Assembly (NCBI RefSeq): GCF_021491915.1
Contig: NZ_CP090836.1
Span: 216,001-280,000 of the forward strand
Direction of reading: 5' to 3'
Source of the DNA: Paracoccus everestensis
GTDB lineage: Bacteria > Pseudomonadota > Alphaproteobacteria > Rhodobacterales > Rhodobacteraceae
Length of the DNA stretch: 64,000 bases
Position numbers and translations under genes: made by a program. Each line of letters opens with the position of its first letter. The stretch's first letter is position 1. The notes beneath the pieces are model-generated. The model was not told where the DNA came from, did no database searches, and saw nothing but the letters and a program-made list of their open reading frames with translations. Positions 1 to 9,006 of this stretch are shown here, piece by piece.

Positions 1-1
1 C

Positions 2-667
2 GCGGGCTGCCTGGATTTCGTCTTCAGCTCCACCTGCGCCACCTATGGCGACCGCGACGGAGAGGTTCTGGACGAGGACACCCCCCAGGCTCCGCTGAAC
101 GCCTATGGGGCGTCCAAGCGCGCGATCGAGGATATGCTGGCCGATTTCGGTGCATCCCATGGGCTGCGCTCGGTGATCTTCCGCTATTTCAACGTGGCGG
201 GCGCCGATCCTGACGGCGAGGTCGGCGAACATCACCGTCCGGAAACGCATCTGATCCCGCTGATCCTGGATGCGGTGGATGGCAAGCGTGCGGCCCTGAC
301 CGTGCATGGGACCGATTACCCCACCCCGGACGGCACCTGCATCCGCGACTATGTCCATGTGATGGATTTGGTCGATGCCCATGTGAAAGGCCTGGAATGG
401 CTGCGCGCTGGACGCGGCAGCCGGGTGTTCTGCTTGGGCACCGGATCGGGCTTTTCCGTGCGAGAGGTCGTGGACGCCACCCGCCATGTCACCAACCGCC
501 CTGTGCCCATGGTCGATGGCCCGCGCAGGGGCGGGGACGCGGTCAAGCTGGTCTGCGGCAGCACTCGCGCCAAGGCGGAATTGGGCTGGCATCCCGGCCG
601 GTCCACCATGCAGCAGATGATCGCCGATGCCTGGCGGTGGCACCAGAACGGCACCTATCAGGCGTGA
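2..667 (+). CDS. galE: UDP-glucose 4-epimerase, C-terminal part (cut by window start)
   Basis: Extended short-chain dehydrogenase that interconverts UDP-glucose and UDP-galactose in the cytoplasm, supplying sugars for surface polysaccharide. The frame is open from base 2. It contains the catalytic serine/threonine stretch FSSTCATYG and, about 25 residues later, the YGASK form of the YxxxK catalytic motif. Later RYFNVAGADPDGE and the DYVHVMDL segment are typical of GalE. The N-terminal NAD-binding glycine motif lies outside the window. The stop overlaps the GTG start of the next glycosyltransferase by 4 bases, so translation is probably coupled and the gene belongs to the polysaccharide operon that follows. 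Confidence 0.92.
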   Translation, partial: AGCLDFVFSSTCATYGDRDGEVLDEDTPQAPLNAYGASKRAIEDMLADFGASHGLRSVIFRYFNVAGADPDGEVGEHHRPETHLIPLILDAVDGKRAALTVHGTDYPTPDGTCIRDYVHVMDLVDAHVKGLEWLRAGRGSRVFCLGTGSGFSVREVVDATRHVTNRPVPMVDGPRRGGDAVKLVCGSTRAKAELGWHPGRSTMQQMIADAWRWHQNGTYQA

Positions 668-1713
668 CCGGCGACCGTGCCCCGGCGTACCGGCGGGCCT
701 GGTCGGCCTGGCGCCAACGCTGGAAACGCCGGGAACTGCTGTGGCGCTGCCTGCGGGCGGGCCAGGATCTGGCCCCGCTGGCCGACCGCACGGCGGCGAT
801 CCGGCCCGACAGCATCCTTTGCTTCGCAACCCTGCGAAACGAGATGCTGCGCCTGCCGGAATTCCTGGATCATTATCGCCGGCTGGGTGTCGGAAGCTTC
901 CTGATCGTCGATAACGCCAGCACCGACGGGACCGGGGATTTCCTGCGTGGCCAGCCCGATGTCTCGTTGTGGCAGGCGCCGGGCAGCTACCGAAGCGCGC
1001 GTTTCGGGATGGACTGGCTGGGCGCGCTGCTGTTTCGCCATGGGCACGGCCATTGGTGCGTCACGGTCGATGCCGACGAACTGCTGATCTATCCCGAATG
1101 GGACCGCCATCCGTTGCGGCGCCTGACCGCCCATCTGGACGCCGCCGGTTGCCCGGGCATGGGGGCGATGATGCTGGATCTGTATCCGCGCGGTCCGCTG
1201 GGCCAGGCCGATGCCGGACCGGGGGCGCCCTTGACCGAACGCCTGCCCTGGTTCGATGCCTCCCCTTATCGGTGCCGGATGGTGCCGCCCAAACGCAACC
1301 GGATCCTGCATGGGGGCGTCCGCGAACGGGTCTTCTTTCCGGGCGATCCCGACCGTGGCCCGACGCTGAACAAGCTGCCCCTGCTGCGGTGGAACCGGCG
1401 ATACGTTTACGTCAATTCCACCCATTCGGCTTTGCCCCCCCGGCTGAACGACCATTACGACGGTCCCGGCGACCCCCGCCCGTCAGGGGTGCTGCTGCAC
1501 GGCAAGTTCCTGCCCGACAGCACCGCCCGCGCGTCCGAGGAACTGGTCCGAGGTCAGCATTTCATCGACCCCCAGGGCTATCGCGCTTATCACGGTGCAA
1601 TCGCCCAGGCGCCGGTCCTGTGGCACGAAGGATCGGTCCGATACCGGGATTGGCGGCAGCTGGTCGATCTGGGGCTGATGGGCGGGGGCGACTGGTTGTC
1701 ATCCAAAGGTTGA
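664..1713 (+). CDS. Glycosyltransferase family 2 (first of a tandem pair)
   Basis: A 349-residue protein of the glycosyltransferase family 2 branch that matches the Glyco_tranf_2_4 type. Visible landmarks are the nucleotide-binding opening LCFATLRNEMLRLPEFLDHY, the VDNASTDGTGDFL motif and a DXD-like metal site in VDADELLIYP. I chose the GTG at 664 because it overlaps the galE stop as GTGA and because the resulting N-terminus (arginine-rich, then LADRT) aligns with that of the paralog downstream. It likely transfers a sugar to a polysaccharide or other surface acceptor; donor and acceptor cannot be read from sequence. Confidence 0.85.
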   Translation: MTGDRAPAYRRAWSAWRQRWKRRELLWRCLRAGQDLAPLADRTAAIRPDSILCFATLRNEMLRLPEFLDHYRRLGVGSFLIVDNASTDGTGDFLRGQPDVSLWQAPGSYRSARFGMDWLGALLFRHGHGHWCVTVDADELLIYPEWDRHPLRRLTAHLDAAGCPGMGAMMLDLYPRGPLGQADAGPGAPLTERLPWFDASPYRCRMVPPKRNRILHGGVRERVFFPGDPDRGPTLNKLPLLRWNRRYVYVNSTHSALPPRLNDHYDGPGDPRPSGVLLHGKFLPDSTARASEELVRGQHFIDPQGYRAYHGAIAQAPVLWHEGSVRYRDWRQLVDLGLMGGGDWLSSKG

Positions 1714-1805
1714 CTGCAGATTAACCATCTTGCCAAATGCGTGCATTCAACGCATTCGGGCATCATGACAATCAGGCGAAACGGTTTGGATCGGAGGGCG
1801 CGGCA

Positions 1806-2834
1806 ATGCGGGGCATAGGCGCGCATCCGATCGCCGCCCGCTTGCGCCGGAGGGTTGAACGCCAGCGCCTGATCCTGCGCGGGATCCGGCGTCGCGGTTC
1901 CCTGCGCTCCTTGGCTGATCGCACCAGGCAGATTGGGCAGGGTGATATCCTGTGCCTTGTGACTTTGCGCGACGAACGCTCGCGGCTGCCGTGGTTCCTG
2001 GATTATTACCGGGCCATGGGGGTGCGCCACTTCCTGATGGTGGACAACAACAGCGGGGACGGCAGCGGCGATTACCTGCGCGGCCAGCCGGACGTGTCCT
2101 TGTGGTGGACGGACGCCAGCTACAAGGGCGCGCGCTTTGGCATGGACTGGATGAACTGGCTGCTGCTGCGCCACGGCCGGGGGCATTGGTGCCTGACAGT
2201 CGATCCCGATGAATTCCTGGTTTATCCGCATATGGGCCATCGTCCCCTGGCGGCGCTGACCAGCTGGCTGGACGCGACCGGACGGCGGTCCTTTCCGGCG
2301 ATGCTGCTGGATATGTATCCCGAAGGCCCCATCGAGGATGCGATCTGCGCCGAGGGCGAGAACCCCTTCGACATCGCCTGCTGGTTCGACCCGGCCAATT
2401 ACTCGATCCAGAAGAACCCCCATTTCGGCAATCTGTGGATCCAGGGCGGGCCGCGCACGCGAGCGTTCTTCACCCACGATCCGCTGTCCGGGCCTGCCCT
2501 GAACAAGATCCCCCTGGTGAAATGGGACGCGCGATACGCCTATGTCAGTTCGACCCATATGCTGCTGCCGCGCGGGTTGAACCTGGTCTACGACGAAGAC
2601 GGCGGCGAACAGATTTCAGGCTGCCTGCTGCACGCCAAGTTCCTGTCGTCCTTTGCCGCCAAATCGGCCGAGGAACTGGACCGCAGGCAGCATTACGGGG
2701 GCAGCGGGGAATACCGCGCCTATCACGCGGGGCTGCACCGGGGCGTGCAACTGTGGTGCAGCGAATCGCGCCGGTACCGCGATTGGCAGCAGTTGGAGGA
2801 TCTGGGCCTGATTTCCCGGGGGAACTGGGCATGA
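1806..2834 (+). CDS. Glycosyltransferase family 2 (second of a tandem pair)
   Basis: A 342-residue paralog of the preceding gene. The shared frame is clear: ILCLVTLRDERSRLPWFLDY, then VDNNSGDGSGDYLRGQPDVS, then VDPDEFLVYP in place of VDADELLIYP, and a shared C-terminus ending in YRDWQQLEDLGLI. A GGAGG about 7 bases before the ATG at 1806 favours this start over an upstream in-frame codon at 1737. The stop overlaps the next start as ATGA. Tandem duplication followed by divergence suggests two related but distinct transfer steps on one glycan. Confidence 0.86.
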   Translation: MRGIGAHPIAARLRRRVERQRLILRGIRRRGSLRSLADRTRQIGQGDILCLVTLRDERSRLPWFLDYYRAMGVRHFLMVDNNSGDGSGDYLRGQPDVSLWWTDASYKGARFGMDWMNWLLLRHGRGHWCLTVDPDEFLVYPHMGHRPLAALTSWLDATGRRSFPAMLLDMYPEGPIEDAICAEGENPFDIACWFDPANYSIQKNPHFGNLWIQGGPRTRAFFTHDPLSGPALNKIPLVKWDARYAYVSSTHMLLPRGLNLVYDEDGGEQISGCLLHAKFLSSFAAKSAEELDRRQHYGGSGEYRAYHAGLHRGVQLWCSESRRYRDWQQLEDLGLISRGNWA

Positions 2835-4525
2835 AGGCGCCCGCGACCGTGCGGCTGGGCGTGGTGTTGCTGTGCCATGGCGATCTGGGCATGGCGGCGC
2901 GGCTGGCACGGATCTGGACGGATGGTGGGGCGCGGGTGGCAATCCATGTCGATGCCAAGGTGTCGGGCGCGCGGGCGGCCGGACTGCGCCAGGCATTGAA
3001 GGATTGCGACAGGGTCATCTTCAGCAAGCGCCATCGGTGTTCCTGGGGCCGCTTCAGCCTTGTGCGCGCCACCCAGGATGCGGCGGCGGAACTGCTGGCC
3101 CGCTTTCCCGACACGACCCATGTCTATCTTGCCTCAGGTGCCTGCCTGCCGCTGCGGCCGGTTGGCGAACTGGCCGCCTATCTGGCCGCCGATCCTGACC
3201 GCGACCATATCGAGAGCGTCAGCAGCCATGACGTGGGCTGGACCGTCGGCGGGCTGAACGAGGAACGATTCACCCTGTTCTTTCCCTTTGACTGGAAGCG
3301 GCACCGCTGGCTGTTCGACCGCTTCGTGACCTGGCAACGCAGGCGCGGCATTCGCCGACGGATGCCCGCCGGGCTGATCCCGCATCTGGGGTCGCAATGG
3401 TGGTGCCTGACGGCGCGCACCCTGCGCGCCATTCTGGACGATCCGCAACGGCCCGCCTTTGACCGATTTTTCCGGTTCACCTGGATTCCCGACGAAAGCT
3501 ATTTCCAGACTTTGGTGCGGCGCCATTCCACCAAGCTGGAAAGCTGGTCATTGACCATGGCCAAGTTCGATCACACCGGACGGCCTTATTCGCTTTATGA
3601 CGACCATATCGACATGCTGGTCGAATCACGCTGTTTCGTGGCACGCAAGGTCTGGCCGGGGGCATCGAGGCTGTTGTCGCATTTCCCGCTGCCCGACCAG
3701 GGCCAGCCCCAGGTCGATCCACCCCAGCCCGCGCGGATTTCGCGCATTATCAACCAGACGGTGCATCGCCGCGTGCTTGGCCGGCCGGGCCTGTATATGC
3801 AAAGCCGCTTTCCCCGCAAGGACGCCGAGAACGGCAAGACCTCGGCCCCTTATGCGGTGATCCAAGGCCTGTCGGACATCTTTCCGGGGTTCGAGGATTG
3901 GCTGCGCGGGCATCTGTCCTGCCAGGTCCACGGCCATCTGCTGGGACCGGAAGGGGTGGAATTCGCAGAGCGTGCCCGCATCGGTCCGGGTGCGATCTCG
4001 GCGGACCCGCTAATCCGCGACCGCGATCCGCAGGGGTTCCTGACATCCCTGATCCGCATCACCGACCGGATGCAGGCGTTCCAGTTCAGCCCGCGCGACA
4101 ATCAGGCGCTGAACTGGTTCATCGCCACCGATCCCAATGCCCATATGCTGGTCGTGTCCGGCGCATGGAAGCTGCCCCTGCTGCATTCGGGGATGCCCTT
4201 CGACGACGTGCGCCGGGTCTTTGCCCAGCTGCAGCGGACCGAGCTTGAGCAGCTGGAGGTGCTGAATTCCGTCTGGGTCCGCGCGCGCCTGCATCATCAC
4301 GACCTGGGCGAATTCTTGTTGAACCCCCGGCCGATCCTTCAGGATTTCCTGTTGCAGATCGACCCGCATTCCGCGCCCGTGACCATGCTGCCCGCGATGC
4401 GCGACCTGACGGGGCTGGACGGGATGCTGCGGCGGCTGCGCAACTCCGGCCTGCGCCCGCGCCTGACGGGCGAGGATCTGCCCCCCATCGAACTGCTGAC
4501 CACTGAAAGGGCGGCTGCCGAATGA
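2831..4525 (+). CDS. GT14 (core-2/I-branching-type) glycosyltransferase with DUF5928-like C-terminal domain
   Basis: A 564-residue protein. The N-terminal ~290 residues match the Branch/xylosyltransferase fold (GT14): HGDLGMAARL, IHVDAKVSGAR, then YLASGACLPLRP and a W-rich segment SQWWCLTARTL followed by WIPDESYFQTLV. The remaining ~270 residues resemble the DUF5928-type domain that follows this glycosyltransferase in Rhodobacteraceae. It probably adds a beta-linked branch sugar to a surface glycan. It is bounded by ATGA overlaps on both sides, so it is co-translated with the GT2 pair and the sulfotransferase. The domain names are recalled from family patterns. Confidence 0.8.
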   Translation: MKAPATVRLGVVLLCHGDLGMAARLARIWTDGGARVAIHVDAKVSGARAAGLRQALKDCDRVIFSKRHRCSWGRFSLVRATQDAAAELLARFPDTTHVYLASGACLPLRPVGELAAYLAADPDRDHIESVSSHDVGWTVGGLNEERFTLFFPFDWKRHRWLFDRFVTWQRRRGIRRRMPAGLIPHLGSQWWCLTARTLRAILDDPQRPAFDRFFRFTWIPDESYFQTLVRRHSTKLESWSLTMAKFDHTGRPYSLYDDHIDMLVESRCFVARKVWPGASRLLSHFPLPDQGQPQVDPPQPARISRIINQTVHRRVLGRPGLYMQSRFPRKDAENGKTSAPYAVIQGLSDIFPGFEDWLRGHLSCQVHGHLLGPEGVEFAERARIGPGAISADPLIRDRDPQGFLTSLIRITDRMQAFQFSPRDNQALNWFIATDPNAHMLVVSGAWKLPLLHSGMPFDDVRRVFAQLQRTELEQLEVLNSVWVRARLHHHDLGEFLLNPRPILQDFLLQIDPHSAPVTMLPAMRDLTGLDGMLRRLRNSGLRPRLTGEDLPPIELLTTERAAAE

Positions 4526-5734
4526 CCCAGGGGTTCCGCAGCTTTGTCATCTTTGCCGGGATGCGCACCGGGTCCAACCTGCTGGAGGCGACCCTGAACG
4601 CCGTCAAGCGCGTCACCTGCTTTGGCGAGGCGTTCAATCCCTATATGATGGGCTGGCCCGGCAAGGACGAGATGCTGGGGATCACCCGCGCCGCGCGCGA
4701 GGCGGATCCCCTGTCCCTGCTGGCGAAGCTGACCGACAAGCCGGGGCATCTGCCGGGGTTCCGCTATTTCCACGACCACGATCCCCGCGTGCTGGAACCC
4801 ACCATCCAGGACCGGGGCTGCGCCAAGATCATCCTGACGCGCAATCCGCTGGACAGCTATGTCTCGACGCGGCTGGCCTGGGAAACGAACCAATGGAAGC
4901 TGAACGAGTCGGAAACGCCGATTCCGGCCCGCATCACTTATGACGGCGACGAATTCCGCCGGACCCTGTCCGAGGCCGAGGAGTTTCGCCGCCATGTCGT
5001 CAGCCGCTTGCAGGCGACGGGACAGACGGCGTTCCATCTGGGTTTCGACGATCTGCGCGACGGCGATGTGATCACGGGTCTGCTGCACTGGCTGGGCCGC
5101 ACCGATCTGGCGCGCGTGGAACCGGCCCGCGACCAGGTGCCCCAAAACCCGCAGGAACTGGCGCAGAAGGTCGCCAATTTCGACGCGATGCAGGCCGATC
5201 TGCGCGACATGGATCCGTTCCTGCTGCACCGCCTGCCCGTGTTCGAACCACGGCGCGGGCCTGCCGTGCCCAGTTTCCTGGGGGCGGGCGCGGGACGGGG
5301 CCTGCTGTTCATGCCGGTCAAGGGCGGGCCGGAACAGGCGATCCGGGATTGGCTGGACAGGCTGGGCCCGGTCGCGGACGGCTTTACCCAATCGACCCTG
5401 CGCCAATGGAAACGCGCCCGTTCCGGCCATCGCAGCTTTACGGTCCTGCGCCACCCCCTTTTGCGGGCATGGGAGGCCTTTGACCACCTCCTGGCTCGGG
5501 GCAATCCCGAACAGCGCGAGGTGCTGCGCCGTCTCCACCGCGTGGCCCTGCCGCCAGACGATGCGCTTGCCGCCCTGACGGGCGACGCGCGCATCGCCGT
5601 ATTCGCCGATTTCCTTGGATTCCTGCGGCGAAACCTGAATGGCCAGACATCGCTGCCCACCCATCCGACATGGGCCAGCCAGACCGAGGTTCTGTCGGGA
5701 TTTGCCCGTTTTGCCACCCCTGATACCAACGGCA

Positions 5735-6373
5735 TTATCCACTGACCTGCGCCCAATCGCGTGAGGTGATTGAAGCGACGCGTTCCGGCATTGCGAGGAG
5801 GGTGTTCCAGGCATCGCAGCAGACGTCGACAATGGCGTCGTAGCTGTCGAAGACCCGGTTCGCGAGGGTGTTCTGACGGAGGAACTGCCAGAGGTTCTCG
5901 ACCGGGTTCAGTTCCGGACTGTAAGGTGGCAGTGGCAGCAGGCTGATGTTGGGCGGGATGATGAGGTCTGTGGAGCTGTGCCAGCCGGCGCCATCGAGAA
6001 CAAGGAGCGCGTGTGCACCGGGCGATACCTGCCCGCTGATTTCGGCCAGGTGGGCGTTCATCGCCTCCGTGTTCGCGTAGGGCATGACGAGCGCCGCACC
6101 GATCCTGCGGGCCGGGCAGACCGCCCCGAAGATGTAGGCCCAGGCGTAGCGGCAGTCTTTTGGCGCCCGCGGGCGTGTGCCCTTTCTCGCCCACACGCGT
6201 GTCAATGTTCCCTGCTGGCCCACCCTGGCCTCATCTTGGAACCAAATCTCCAAGGGCTTTCCTTGCGCTTCGTTAGGCAAGGCTGCGCGCGCCAGTTCGG
6301 CAAAGTTTTTTATATACCGCTTGCGCTTCGCCATCGGCCTGCGGATGGCGCGGCCGGACTGAGAGACGCGCAA
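5735..6373 (-). CDS. IS630-type transposase orfB (DDE catalytic part), copy 1
   Basis: This is the catalytic half of the transposase. The DDE residues are visible in WFQDEARVGQ (first Asp), LVLDGAGWHSS (second Asp) and LPPYSPELNPVENLWQ (Glu). The open frame overlaps orfA by about 100 bases and is +1 relative to it. The junction is a run of six A on the coding strand, where orfA reads TAT AAA AAA CTT and orfB reads ATA AAA AAC TTT. A fused product through +1 ribosomal frameshifting or transcript slippage is likely, so the apparent start at 6373 is probably not used alone. Confidence 0.85.
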   Translation of the reverse strand: MRVSQSGRAIRRPMAKRKRYIKNFAELARAALPNEAQGKPLEIWFQDEARVGQQGTLTRVWARKGTRPRAPKDCRYAWAYIFGAVCPARRIGAALVMPYANTEAMNAHLAEISGQVSPGAHALLVLDGAGWHSSTDLIIPPNISLLPLPPYSPELNPVENLWQFLRQNTLANRVFDSYDAIVDVCCDAWNTLLAMPERVASITSRDWAQVSG

Positions 6374-6794
6374 AGCCGAGCCGGTGAAGGATCGCGCTCA
6401 TGGTCCTCTCCGCCACGCGAATGCCAAACCGCTGGTCAACCACGTTGCAGAGGTCAATCCGACGCCAACGCACGACCTTATCCGTCGACGGGTCAGGCCC
6501 CGTTTCGACGATCACGGCAAGTTCGCGCATCTGCTCGGCGCTGAGCCGCGCTGGCCGCCCGGAAAGCGGCCGATCGCCAAGGCCGGCCAGCCCTTCGGCA
6601 TTGTAACGATGAACCCAGTCACGCAGCGTCTGCCGATCCATACCGCAGCTTTGTGCCGCTTCCGTCCGGCTTCGCCCGTCAAGCACATGCGCCAGCGCAA
6701 GCATCCGGCGCGACGCTCGCGCGTCCTTCACTTGAGCCGCCTCCCGCCGCAGATCCGATGCTGAAAGGTCCGTGCGTGTGATGCCCACTGCCAT
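6273..6794 (-). CDS. IS630-type transposase orfA (DNA-binding part), copy 1
   Basis: A 173-residue helix-turn-helix protein: TEAAQSCGMDRQTLRDWVHR is the recognition region, followed by a winged part with GRPARLSAEQM. I chose the ATG at 6794 because GGAGGAGG lies just upstream; an earlier in-frame start lacks this. The frame ends in VYKKLCRTG at a run of six A residues, where the orfB frame takes over. It supplies terminal-repeat recognition for the element. Confidence 0.85.
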   Translation of the reverse strand: MAVGITRTDLSASDLRREAAQVKDARASRRMLALAHVLDGRSRTEAAQSCGMDRQTLRDWVHRYNAEGLAGLGDRPLSGRPARLSAEQMRELAVIVETGPDPSTDKVVRWRRIDLCNVVDQRFGIRVAERTMSAILHRLGFARLSVRPRHPQADGEAQAVYKKLCRTGARSLA

Positions 6795-7078
6795 CCTGAT
6801 CCTCCTCCGCCTTGCAAGGGAGTGAATCAGAGGTCGGCCGCAAAGCAAACCATCTTCAGAGTCGATGGTTCATGCCGCTGGTATGACATGGTGGTCAGGG
6901 AAGACCGCCTGACCGAGGATCTGGACCATTTGTCCCGCATGGCAGGCATTGCCGATGCAAAGCTGGAAACGGTTGCGCCTGCCCCCGTGCCGGACGCGCT
7001 GCGCGACAAGGCCCTGATTGACGCCGCGCAGGCTGCATACCTGCGCGACTATGTCACTTTCGGCTTTGACCCGATGCC

Positions 7079-8467
7079 CTAGCCCTTCAGCAGCGCGGCC
7101 AGTTCCGCCTGCTTTTCGCGCACCAGATCCGCATCGCCATCGGATTCCAGGTTCAGCCGCACCACCGGCTCGGTGTTGGACTTGCGCAGGTTGAAGCGCC
7201 AGTTTCCGAAATCCAGAGACACGCCGTCCAGGTCGTCGCGGCTGTCGGCGTGGGGTTCGTAGTTCTCGATCAGCCGGGCAATCGCCGCGTCGGGGTCGTC
7301 GATGTGATAGTTCGTCTCACCGGATGACGGGTAAAGTCGCATCCGCTCCTCCAGCAGTTCGGCCAGCGTCTTGCCCTTGCGCGACAGCAGCTCGATCATC
7401 AGCAGCCAGGGGATCATGCCGCTGTCGCAGTAATAGAAGTCGCGGAAATAATGATGCGCCGACATCTCTCCGCCATAGATCGCGCCCACGTCGCGCATCT
7501 TGCGCTTGATGAAGGCGTGGCCGGTCTTGCTGACGACCGCCTGCCCGCCCGCTTCCTCGATCATGGCGCGGGTGTTCATGATGACGCGGGGGTCGTGGAC
7601 GATCTTTTCGCCGGGTGATTTTTCCAGGAAGGCCGCGCCCAGCAGGCCGACGATATATTCGCCGGGAATGAAGCGGCCGTTTTCGTCGAAAAAGAAGCAG
7701 CGGTCGAAATCGCCGTCCCAGGCCACGCCCAGATCGGCCTTTTCCGCCTTCATCCGCTCGACCGTGGGGGGTTGGTTCTCGTCCAGAAGCGGATTGGGGA
7801 TTCCATTCGGAAAGCTGGAATCGACTTCATGGTGCATCCGCACGAAGGTCAGCGGTGCGCCGCGCCGTTCCAGTTCATCGGCAATGGCGTCAAAGGTCGG
7901 CCCGGCAGTGCCGTTCCCGGCGTTGACCAGGATCTTCATCGGCTTCAAGGCCTGCACATCCACGAAGTCCGCCATGGCCTTGGCATAATCCGCCCGGGCA
8001 TGGCTGAAATCGGTGACGCTGCCCTTGGTTGCGGGGGCAAAGCTGCCGGATGTCGCCAATTCGATGATCGGCGGCAGTTCGGTCGCCGGATCCAGCGGCG
8101 CGGAGCCCCGGCCCACGATCTTCATGCCGTTGTAGTTGATCGGGTTGTGGGACGCCGTGACCTCGATCCCGCCATCGGTGTCGTGGAAGCCAGTGTGGAA
8201 ATAGACCTCCTCGGTCCCGGCCAGGCCCAGGTCCAGCACGTCTGCCCCGCCGTCGGTCAAACCATCAATCAGCGCCGCCGCCAGTTCGGGCGAGGTGGCG
8301 CGGCTGTCGCGGCCCACCACGACGCGTTTCGCCTGGCGGACCTGCGCAAAGGCGCGCCCGATGCGGTAGGCCACGTCGGCGTCCAGGTTCTTGCCCAATT
8401 CCCCCCGCACGTCGTAGGCTTTGAAACAGGTGATCTCTCGGGGTCCGAGGTTGCTGCGGTCGGTCAT
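7079..8467 (-). CDS. manB: Phosphomannomutase/phosphoglucomutase
   Basis: A 462-residue alpha-D-phosphohexomutase that interconverts hexose-6-phosphate and hexose-1-phosphate, feeding GDP-mannose or UDP-glucose synthesis. The catalytic phosphoserine loop is VTASHNPINYNGMK. The Mg-binding loop is DGDFDRCFFF and the sugar-binding loop GEMSAHHYFRD. The C-terminal phosphate-binding loop is RKSNTEPVVRLN. Length fits the CpsG/ManB type. AAGGATC precedes the ATG. It converges on the sulfotransferase remnant with a 4-base overlap, consistent with a role in precursor supply for the polysaccharide cluster. Mannose or glucose preference cannot be decided here. Confidence 0.9.
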   Translation of the reverse strand: MTDRSNLGPREITCFKAYDVRGELGKNLDADVAYRIGRAFAQVRQAKRVVVGRDSRATSPELAAALIDGLTDGGADVLDLGLAGTEEVYFHTGFHDTDGGIEVTASHNPINYNGMKIVGRGSAPLDPATELPPIIELATSGSFAPATKGSVTDFSHARADYAKAMADFVDVQALKPMKILVNAGNGTAGPTFDAIADELERRGAPLTFVRMHHEVDSSFPNGIPNPLLDENQPPTVERMKAEKADLGVAWDGDFDRCFFFDENGRFIPGEYIVGLLGAAFLEKSPGEKIVHDPRVIMNTRAMIEEAGGQAVVSKTGHAFIKRKMRDVGAIYGGEMSAHHYFRDFYYCDSGMIPWLLMIELLSRKGKTLAELLEERMRLYPSSGETNYHIDDPDAAIARLIENYEPHADSRDDLDGVSLDFGNWRFNLRKSNTEPVVRLNLESDGDADLVREKQAELAALLKG

Positions 8468-8604
8468 GGGCGCGGATCCTTTATGCGCGAGGTTGGTTCA
8501 ATCGCTAACAGCTTGGCCCGGATTTTCAAGGCAATGGTCCTTTCGGATCAAGTGACGCCGGGCACCGGCCGCGATAATGGATGGCAAACGCACGGAAGGG
8601 CAAA

Positions 8605-9006
8605 ATGGACACAAAATCTTTGATCGCCGCCTATTACGATGCCTTCAACGCGGGCCGCACCGACGATATGCTAGCCCTGCTGCATGACGAGATCGAGCAT
8701 CATGTGAACGAAGGCGGCATCCGCCGGGGCAAGGCGCTGTTTGCCGATTTCAACGCGCATATGACCGAAAGCTACAAGGAAACCCTGACCGACATGGTGA
8801 TCTTCGCCAACGAGGCAGGCGACCGGGCGGCGGCGGAATTCGTGGTCAACGGCACCTATCTGAAGACTGACGAGGGTTTGCCGGAAGCCAAGGGCCAGAC
8901 CTATCGCCTGCCTGCGGGCACCTTCTTCACCATTCGCGACGGCAAGATCGCGCGGGTGACGACCTATTACAACCTGTCCGACTGGATGCGGCAGGTCGGC
9001 CAATGA
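8605..9006 (+). CDS. NTF2-like/SnoaL-type small protein
   Basis: A 133-residue cone-shaped NTF2-fold protein of the ketosteroid-isomerase/SnoaL type: AAYYDAFNAGRTDDMLALL is the usual first helix, followed by beta strands ending in FFTIRDGKIARVTTYYNL. The ATG at 8605 has GGAAGGG upstream; an ATG at 8581 is also in frame but has no good ribosome site. It is the first gene of a tightly coupled trio, overlapping the next start as ATGA. Substrate unknown; members can be enzymes or binding proteins. Confidence 0.78.
   Translation: MDTKSLIAAYYDAFNAGRTDDMLALLHDEIEHHVNEGGIRRGKALFADFNAHMTESYKETLTDMVIFANEAGDRAAAEFVVNGTYLKTDEGLPEAKGQTYRLPAGTFFTIRDGKIARVTTYYNLSDWMRQVGQ

Larger units (their letters stand above)
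5724..6883 (-). mobile_element. IS630-type insertion sequence, copy 1 (1160 bp)
   Basis: Termini are near-perfect inverted repeats: left TACCAACGGCATTATCC, right (reverse complement) TACCAGCGGCATGAACC. Flanks are TGA at 5721-5723 and TGA at 6884-6886, a 3-bp duplication. It carries two overlapping reading frames on the minus strand, orfA (helix-turn-helix) and orfB (DDE). A second copy of identical length lies at 40197-41356, flanked by TAA. In the coding parts the only difference I see is base 6577 (C) against 41050 (A), giving Gly73 or Val73 in orfA. Such near identity points to recent movement. Confidence 0.93.
4522..7082 (+). pseudogene. Sulfotransferase gene split by an IS630-type insertion
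   Basis: The 5' part (4522-5723) starts FVIFAGMRTGSNLLEATLNA, which contains a PAPS-binding-like RTGSNLL loop. It continues with LTRNPLDSYVS, a 3'-phosphate-binding-like arginine/serine segment, and a second sulfotransferase-like half (FTVLRHPLLRAWEAF). The insertion begins at 5724; the 3' part resumes at 6887 with MVVREDRLTEDL and stops at 7080-7082. Removing 5724-6886 (element plus one TGA repeat) leaves 1398 bases, an uninterrupted 465-codon frame. As found, the first half ends inside the element at 5745 after 407 residues. The tail overlaps the convergent phosphomannomutase by 4 bases. Loss would remove a sulfation step from the polysaccharide cluster. Confidence 0.88.

Noticed and set aside
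5721-6886. Standard IS630 TA duplication for the 1160-bp elements
   Set aside because: TA is present at both edges, but joining on TA breaks the sulfotransferase frame, whereas the 3-bp repeats TGA and TAA match exactly at both copies and restore the frame.
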